Origin: Eoetvoesiella caeni
GTDB lineage: Bacteria > Pseudomonadota > Gammaproteobacteria > Burkholderiales > Burkholderiaceae_B
NCBI RefSeq assembly: GCF_003315175.1
Contig: NZ_QNRQ01000009.1
Span: 115,329-179,328 of the forward strand
Reading direction: 5' to 3'
DNA length: 64,000 nt
Part shown: positions 59,199 through 64,000 of the stretch, in pieces
How the letters are laid out: each line of letters opens with the position of its first letter
How positions within the stretch are numbered: the first letter of the stretch is position 1
Translations under genes and position numbers: made by a program
The notes under the pieces: model-generated
What the model saw: only the letters and a program-made list of their open reading frames with translations
Databases searched by the model: none
What the model was told of the DNA's origin: nothing

Positions 59199-60547
59199 GC
59201 TTTGAAGTGATCCTGAAGGCCGGCCCAGCAGTCGGCGTAGTCGACGTCCCGCAAGGGACTTTTCAGCGCAAAGGTCGTGGGTATGAATCGATAACGGCTC
59301 TCGAACATGAAAGCCAGGGTGTTGTCCAGTTTTTGCGGCGCAAGCTTGGCGCTGGTGGCCTTGGCATAGGACTCTTCGTCCGGGCCATGCGGCACCATGC
59401 TGTTGTGCAGGCTGGCCCCGCCCGGCTTGAAGCCACCGGGCTTGGCATCGTATTCGCCATACACCAGCCCCATGAACTCGCTCATGAAGTTGCGGTGATA
59501 CCAGGGCGGGCGGAAGGTGTCTTCCATGACCAGCCAACGCGGCGGGAAGATCACGAAGTCGCAATTGGCCGTGCCATGCGTATCGCTGGGCGACGTCAAC
59601 ACCGTAAAGATGGACGGGTCGGGATGGTCGTAGCTGATGGACCCGATCGTCATGAAATGGGCCGTGTCGTACTTGACCGGCGTCAGATTGCCATGCCAGG
59701 CCACCACATTGAAGGGCGAGCTTTTAAGCGGCGCATGCCAGAAGCGGCCGGCATACTTCTTGACCAGCTCATAGCCTTCGCCGGCCTCTTCAAACGCCGC
59801 CACCGGCGCCAGGAAGTCTCGCGCATTGGCCAAGCCGTTGGACCCTATCGGCCCCAATTCCGGCAAACGCAAATGCGCCCCGTAGTTCTCGCAAATATAA
59901 CCGCGCGCCGGCCCATGGCTCTCGTCAAGCAAGGCTACCTTGAACACCACGCCGCGCGGAATCACCGCGATCTCGCGCGGCTGAACCTCAAGCACGCCCA
60001 TCTCGGTGGTAATCCGCAAACCGCCCTGCTGCGGCACGATCAGCATCTCGCCGTCGGCATTGACAAAAGCACGCCGCCGCATCGAGCGCCCGGCAATATA
60101 AACGTGCGCCGCAACGCCATATTGCGCATCGGCGCCGCCATTGGCCGCGACGGTGCGCATTCCGTCGATAAAATCGACCTCGGGGTTGTCGATGGTTAAC
60201 GGCGCCCAGCGCATGGGCTCGGGCGCCAGCTCTATAGTGGGGTCGCCACCGGTAGTCCAGTGCGGTTGGGAATAATGCTGATAGCGGCCCGCCACCACCG
60301 ATGGCTGGCGCCGGTACAGCCAGGAGCGCCGGTTATCATGGCGCGGCGCGGTAAACGCCGTGCCCGACAGCAGCTCGGCATACAAGCCCAGGGAAACATT
60401 CTGCGGGCTATTGCGCCCCTGCGGCAAAGCGCCCGCCACGGCTTCAGTGGCAAACTCGTTGCCAAAACCGCTTTGGTAGCGCAACACAACGCCTTGTGAC
60501 TGATCAGTAGTCCCGGCACCAGTACCGGGGTCGCGTTCTTGCGTCAT
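59195..60547 (-). CDS. hmgA: homogentisate 1,2-dioxygenase
   Basis: Opens homogentisate to maleylacetoacetate. The 450-aa protein is near family length, with [15 protein letters not shown] at the N-terminus. The iron-binding region [20 protein letters not shown] carries the likely His/Glu ligands, and MVPHGPD has the third His. It is co-transcribed with fahA (4-nt overlap). No regulator or maiA is seen next to it in the window. Confidence 0.96.
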   Translation of the reverse strand: MTQERDPGTGAGTTDQSQGVVLRYQSGFGNEFATEAVAGALPQGRNSPQNVSLGLYAELLSGTAFTAPRHDNRRSWLYRRQPSVVAGRYQHYSQPHWTTGGDPTIELAPEPMRWAPLTIDNPEVDFIDGMRTVAANGGADAQYGVAAHVYIAGRSMRRRAFVNADGEMLIVPQQGGLRITTEMGVLEVQPREIAVIPRGVVFKVALLDESHGPARGYICENYGAHLRLPELGPIGSNGLANARDFLAPVAAFEEAGEGYELVKKYAGRFWHAPLKSSPFNVVAWHGNLTPVKYDTAHFMTIGSISYDHPDPSIFTVLTSPSDTHGTANCDFVIFPPRWLVMEDTFRPPWYHRNFMSEFMGLVYGEYDAKPGGFKPGGASLHNSMVPHGPDEESYAKATSAKLAPQKLDNTLAFMFESRYRFIPTTFALKSPLRDVDYADCWAGLQDHFKA

Positions 60548-60920
60548 ACTTCAACTCCATGAAGTCAGATATAGGCAAAGGTTACTTCAGAACACCGCCT
60601 TCGCAAAGAAATTCCCAATGCCCGGTGAGTTTAGACGAAACACACACTACTCCAGCAAATCATATAGCGCTGAATGCGGGAACCTTGCCAACTCTGTCGC
60701 GATTTAGGCCGCAGTCAATCTACTTGTGGCGGCGCTCGAGCGCCGCCACAGGCGCTGGCCCGCTCAAAAAGATGCCAAGCTCGTACACCAGACGCACGAG
60801 CTCAGCATAAATTTTTTCGCAATGGCACAATTGCATGACTTCTCGCGCAAACATAGTAACTCTTAGCCGACGTTAAGCCCCCTGAGAGGCAATTCGGCCA
60901 ACGAAAATGGAAGCGTCACA
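60548..60920. other. 373-nt intergenic region between hmgA and the TrmO-like gene
   Basis: No gene with a ribosome binding site and family features is visible; an 83-codon frame at 60559-60810 has none. A perfect 26-bp palindrome (arms TGTGGCGGCGCTC and GAGCGCCGCCACA) lies at 60725-60750. The region should contain the divergent promoters of hmgA and the TrmO-like gene. Confidence 0.6.
60725..60750. repeat. perfect 26-bp palindrome
   Basis: Two 13-nt arms meet at CTC|GAG with no spacer. This could be a very stable hairpin in RNA or a site for a dimeric protein. No T run follows, and no second copy was noticed elsewhere in the window. Confidence 0.7.
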
Positions 60921-61382
60921 ATGAAATTAACATTCGAACCTATCGGCTTCGTCCGAGGCGGGCGGGAACAAGCAACCAAAGACCACTGGGCCGATAACCG
61001 ATGCGTCCTTTCCTTGGACCCCGGCCGCTTTACACCCGATGCCCTGCAAGGCATCGAAGCGCTCTCGCACATCGAAGTTGTGTTTTATTTCCATATAGAC
61101 GACGATGAACCATGCGAACTGGGCGCGCGCCATCCGCGCAATCGCACTGACTGGCCCAAGGTAGGAATTTTCGCCCAGCACGGACGCATGCGGCCAAATC
61201 GTATCGGCGTTTCAGTTTGCAACGTCATTGGCCAGAACGGGCTCGACATAGAAGTACAAGGCCTGGACGCCGTGGACGGCACGCCGATTCTCGATATCAA
61301 ACCAGTCTGGTCCGGCTATTTGCCGCGCGGAGAATTGCGCGAACCGGGCTGGGCGCACGAAATCATGAAAAACTATTGGTAA
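60921..61382 (+). CDS. TrmO-like tRNA (m6t6A37) methyltransferase, TsaA family
   Basis: A 153-aa protein of the UPF0066/TsaA-like family, SAM-dependent, that in E. coli methylates N6 of t6A37 in tRNA-Thr. Family features: FEPIGFVRGGREQATKDHW near the start, HGRMRPNRIGVSV and LDIKPVWSGY. It lacks the C-terminal extension of E. coli TrmO and may act on another tRNA. GGAAG precedes the ATG. Confidence 0.8.
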   Translation: MKLTFEPIGFVRGGREQATKDHWADNRCVLSLDPGRFTPDALQGIEALSHIEVVFYFHIDDDEPCELGARHPRNRTDWPKVGIFAQHGRMRPNRIGVSVCNVIGQNGLDIEVQGLDAVDGTPILDIKPVWSGYLPRGELREPGWAHEIMKNYW

Positions 61383-61564
61383 TGGGTAATTAGAACAACC
61401 ACAAAAGCGGCGTCAAGCCGGTTTACGCCAACACTCTTCATCCCGGGGAAAGCCGCCCTCACCATATGAAACATTTCCAGAGTGTTTAAAACGAATTAAT
61501 GTTTGTGAATTCACGCAAACGGACATAACGTCTATATGTTGTTAACACGTTCAAGGAATGCATC

Positions 61565-61981
61565 ATGTCGACTTCAACGCTCAAAAAAATGATCGTGACC
61601 GGTGGCGCTGCGCTGCTATTAGCCAGCGGCGCGATGTCCTATGCGGCGGAAGGCCGTGCCTTCCTGATCGCACCCACGGATGGCGCCACCGTGTCCAGTC
61701 CCTTCGCCGTGAAATTCGGCGTCGAAGGCAAAACCGTGGCCCCGGCGGGGGATCAGACACCCAACTCGGGACACAATCACTTGATCATTGACGGCGGCTC
61801 GGTTCCAGCTGGGCAAGTTATTCCCGCCGACAGCACCCACCTGCACTTCGGCAAAGGCCAGACCGAAACTGAATTGACCTTGCCCAAGGGAAAACACACA
61901 TTGACCACGCAGTTCGCCGACTACAGTCACAAATCATTCGGCCCTGAATGGAGCCAGACCATCACGATTACCGTGCAGTAA
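61565..61981 (+). CDS. DUF4399 secreted protein
   Basis: A 138-aa exported protein: signal peptide with a likely cut after YAA (residue 28), then a single beta-rich domain with HNHLIIDGG, STHLHFGKGQTE and ADYSHKSFGPEW, the DUF4399 features. The function is unknown. It follows the TrmO-like gene with a 182-nt gap. AAGGA lies before the ATG. Confidence 0.85.
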   Translation: MSTSTLKKMIVTGGAALLLASGAMSYAAEGRAFLIAPTDGATVSSPFAVKFGVEGKTVAPAGDQTPNSGHNHLIIDGGSVPAGQVIPADSTHLHFGKGQTETELTLPKGKHTLTTQFADYSHKSFGPEWSQTITITVQ

Positions 61982-62045
61982 AGGAATTCGGAAAGAGGAC
62001 TCAATTCGCAACGCTGAAAACAGCGTTGCGGGCGGCCGTTACAGG

Positions 62046-62246
62046 CTACGTCGATCGTTCTGTCAGCGATTCCTTCCAATCGCCCGCATAACCAAAGTGC
62101 GGAGCCTCAATCTGGTCTGTCATCCAAAAATCAGTAAATGGGGCGATATTTGGTTCGCAATGCCAGTAGGCAGTGCCGTTAGCGTCTATTGCCCACCACC
62201 TTGCCAGCGTTGGGGCTTGTTTCCAATCAACCAAATCGTATGCCAT
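62046..62246 (-). CDS. small hypothetical protein (66 aa)
   Basis: The strong GGAGG five bases before the ATG (62246) argues for a real gene. The 66-aa product is rich in aromatic residues (6 Trp) and acidic residues, with a WWAIDANGTAYWHCE segment. There is no signal or membrane helix. No family recognised. It is divergent from the small ORF at 62282. Confidence 0.55.
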   Translation of the reverse strand: MAYDLVDWKQAPTLARWWAIDANGTAYWHCEPNIAPFTDFWMTDQIEAPHFGYAGDWKESLTERST

Positions 62247-62281
62247 GGCAGCCTCCGGTTGTTGTGGCTCAGAGGCTAATT

Positions 62282-62443
62282 ATGTCCGGATTCTGTGGTC
62301 GTGGCACGCCCAAGAGAAAAAGAAATGAAACTATTAAACGTCGCGTAGCCGCCATGGAGGCACGCTTGAAGCGCCCCCATGGCTCGGGCCGGGAAAACGA
62401 CGAAGGCAGAAGATACTGGAAGTTGCAAGATCAACCCCATTAG
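62282..62443 (+). CDS. possible small basic protein (53 aa)
   Basis: An ATG at 62282 has GAGG about 6 nt upstream. The 53-aa product is Lys/Arg-rich (TPKRKRNETIKRRV) and may bind nucleic acid. There is no family match I recognise, and the ORF could be fortuitous. Confidence 0.35.
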   Translation: MSGFCGRGTPKRKRNETIKRRVAAMEARLKRPHGSGRENDEGRRYWKLQDQPH

Positions 62444-62504
62444 TAATCCGCGACATGACGTGCACAACGTCAAACTCCGTCATTCCGGTATCACAGAAAG
62501 CGGT

Positions 62505-62942
62505 TTACTCGCTAACAACAACCTGCTCAGCGACGGCCTTTTTGACTGCAACCTTCTTTACCGCAACTTTCTTTACCGCTGCTTTCTTGGCAACAGCTTT
62601 CTTGGCAGGCACTTTTTTAACCGCTGCCTTTTTGACAGGGGCCTTCGTTGCAATAGCTTTTTTGGCAGGAGCTTTCGTCGCGATGGTTTTCTTGACGGCA
62701 GCTTTCTTAGCTGCGGCCTTCTTGCCGGGTGCCGCTTTAAGCGCATTGGCGTAGTCAATGAACGCCTGCCAGGAAATCTGGACGCCATTGCCTGCTCGTG
62801 TGCGTCCATCGCACCATTCAACGCGAGTCTTGTTGACAACCAAACTACCAAGATGCTTGCCGACGTTGCTATGAATTTGAAGCTCCATACCGCTGTTCTT
62901 CAATTCGATCTCAGCATTAAGCTCTTTAACTTTTACTTTCAA
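62505..62942 (-). CDS. protein with small N-terminal domain and Lys/Ala-repeat histone H1-like tail
   Basis: A 145-aa protein. Residues 1-70 form a compact beta-like domain (KELNAEIELKNSG, LVVNKTRVEWCDGRT, QISWQAFIDYAN). Residues 71-140 are about 14 imperfect copies of K(K/A)A-type repeats with Lys, Ala and Val/Pro, like the DNA-condensing tails of bacterial H1-like proteins. The start is a TTG (62942) with AAGAGGT upstream. It likely binds DNA or RNA. Confidence 0.7.
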   Translation of the reverse strand: MKVKVKELNAEIELKNSGMELQIHSNVGKHLGSLVVNKTRVEWCDGRTRAGNGVQISWQAFIDYANALKAAPGKKAAAKKAAVKKTIATKAPAKKAIATKAPVKKAAVKKVPAKKAVAKKAAVKKVAVKKVAVKKAVAEQVVVSE

Positions 62943-63051
62943 AATCTACCTCTTAGGTTTTTATCAACAAGGACGAAAAGTACTGCAGCCAACTTTTAAA
63001 ATAGTCAAGAGCCGTCGCAGCAAGTTCGAAGTACGAAATCGCAAAAAAAAA

Positions 63052-64000
63052 GGCTCTTCATCATAAAGGGGGGACGATCAGCATTCATTAAACTTGTTTT
63101 TGCGAAGAACGAGCTTAATGGAGCGAATGCCGATGTCCCCAGTTGATTTTATCTTAGGATTAAAAGATGTCGTGATTGAGCGCGTGGAGCGGCGCCGAGA
63201 TATTCATGTTTGGGCCAAGCCCGCGCAGCGCCCGGCCTGCATGCACTGCCAACAAGCGCCGGTGCGGATAAAAGCCACGCACCAGCGTACCGTCAAGCAT
63301 ACCCGCCAGGGTAATCAGCTCATGGTGGTGCATTTGAGCGTGCCCAAGTATCACTGTCCTGGCTGCAATCGGTATTTCCGACACCGGTTTGCCGACATTC
63401 GACCGCGACTTCGCGCCACCGAGGCGTATCGGCTGGAGGTCTTTGAAGCCCATGAAGGCGGGGTCAGCCAGCGCAAACTGACGGTCACGCATAGGATCGG
63501 TAGCGCCACGGTCGAGCGCTGGTATCAGTCGTTTGTGGCGCAACGGGTCTTGGAGCTGTCAGGCCGAAGTTGTCCGCAGGTGCTGGGCATTGACGAACAT
63601 TTTTTCAGCCGCAAACGAGGCTATGCCACGACGCTGGTGGACTTGAAGAACCACAAGGTATTCGATGTGGTCTTGGGCCGCTCCGAGCTAAGCTTGCGGC
63701 GCTATTTGAGCCGTTTGCCGGGCCGCGAGAAGGTTAAGGTGGTGGTGATGGATCTGTCCGAGACCTACCGCCAGATTGTGCGCAAATACTTTCCCAATGC
63801 CAAGATCGTGGCTGATCGCTTTCATGTGGTGCGCCTGGTCAACCAGCATTTTTTGAAGCTGTGGCAGCAGCACGACCCCGAGGGTAGAAAGCACCGGGGG
63901 TTGCTCAGCTTGATGCGTCGGCACAGGTGGAACCTGACCGATGATCAATACAGCAACCTGATGCAGTACCTGGAGATGTTTCCGGTGCTTAAAGCCCTCT
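63052..64000 (+). mobile_element. left end of an ISL3-family insertion sequence (truncated by window edge)
   Basis: The left boundary is placed at GGCTCTTC (63052-63059), the start seen in ISL3-family terminal repeats, 81 nt before the transposase gene. It lies directly after a run of nine A, a plausible AT-rich target. The right end is outside the window, so repeat and target duplication cannot be checked. Confidence 0.75.
63133..64000 (+). CDS. ISL3-family transposase (partial, C-terminus outside window)
   Basis: An open frame of 289 codons runs off the window end. It has an N-terminal zinc-finger-like part (CMHCQQ, then CPGCNRYFRHRF), a helix-turn-helix region (EGGVSQRKLTVTHRIGSATV), and the DDE transposase core: LGIDEHFFSRKRGYAT (first Asp), VVMDLSETYRQIVRKYFPNA (second Asp) and ADRFHVVRLV. 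Alternative starts lie at 63127 and 63118; GGAG at 63120-63123 favours 63127. Confidence 0.88.
   Translation, partial: MSPVDFILGLKDVVIERVERRRDIHVWAKPAQRPACMHCQQAPVRIKATHQRTVKHTRQGNQLMVVHLSVPKYHCPGCNRYFRHRFADIRPRLRATEAYRLEVFEAHEGGVSQRKLTVTHRIGSATVERWYQSFVAQRVLELSGRSCPQVLGIDEHFFSRKRGYATTLVDLKNHKVFDVVLGRSELSLRRYLSRLPGREKVKVVVMDLSETYRQIVRKYFPNAKIVADRFHVVRLVNQHFLKLWQQHDPEGRKHRGLLSLMRRHRWNLTDDQYSNLMQYLEMFPVLKAL

Noticed and set aside
60559..60810. 83-codon plus-strand frame upstream of the TrmO-like gene
   Set aside because: No ribosome binding site, low-complexity composition, and it contains the 26-bp palindrome.
1..64000. CRISPR arrays, prophage, plasmid or replication origin
   Set aside because: I saw no regularly spaced direct repeats with unique spacers, no phage structural or integrase genes, and no replication initiator genes or iterons.

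Overview
The window is GC-rich DNA from a betaproteobacterium, most likely Burkholderiales/Alcaligenaceae (Bordetella, Achromobacter or Pusillimonas-like). This rests on gene content: an EarP gene beside an EF-P with Arg32, a DUF2863 gene, a phasin, and a dense TCA/methylcitrate block. No database search was possible, so genus is an inference. Nearly all of it is ordinary chromosomal housekeeping and catabolic DNA. Only the right edge is mobile: the left end of an ISL3-type insertion sequence, cut by the window end.

Region 1 (1-26.3 kb) is a central-carbon block. It holds maeB; then on the minus strand a GntR/UTRA regulator, sdhC-sdhD-sdhA-sdhB-sdhE and gltA; then mdh; then prpR divergent from prpB-prpC-acnD-prpF-prpD; a small GNAT-like gene; acnB; and acnA. 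Together these cover propionate entry (methylcitrate cycle) and much of the TCA cycle (citrate synthase, two aconitases, succinate dehydrogenase, malate dehydrogenase, malic enzyme). The main discovery candidate is here. One inverted repeat (arms GTCTTATAT / ATATAAGAC) occurs between the GntR gene and mdh (perfect), upstream of acnB (one mismatch) and upstream of prpB (left arm and centre). This suggests a local regulon run by the adjacent GntR protein. The prp promoter also carries a sigma-54-like element and two TTTCA-N4-TGAAA repeats that fit PrpR control.

Region 2 (26.4-42.6 kb) contains DUF2863-earP-efp (EF-P arginine rhamnosylation), a DUF1178 zinc-ribbon gene, and a minus-strand operon of a secreted nuclease plus a YejABEF-like peptide ABC importer. 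It continues with aidB, corA, a DUF423 membrane protein, an adenine/adenosine deaminase, a cold-shock gene and a 3-methyladenine DNA glycosylase.

Region 3 (42.6-53.1 kb) is a histidine/urocanate catabolic locus: hutC divergent from a branched-chain-type ABC importer (binding protein, LivH, LivM, LivG, LivF), with a PhyH-family dioxygenase inside the operon, then hutU-hutG-hutI. No hutH lies in the window, so the imported substrate may be urocanate or another imidazole compound rather than histidine.

Region 4 (53.2-64 kb) has an alpha/beta hydrolase, a DUF3293 gene, a small lipoprotein, tRNA-Arg(ACG), a PRTase-HAD fusion, an FMN L-lactate dehydrogenase-type gene, and hmgA-fahA-phasin (homogentisate catabolism). 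It ends with a TrmO-like tRNA methyltransferase, a DUF4399 secreted protein, two small ORFs, a lysine/alanine-repeat histone-like protein, and the ISL3-type element starting at about 63052.
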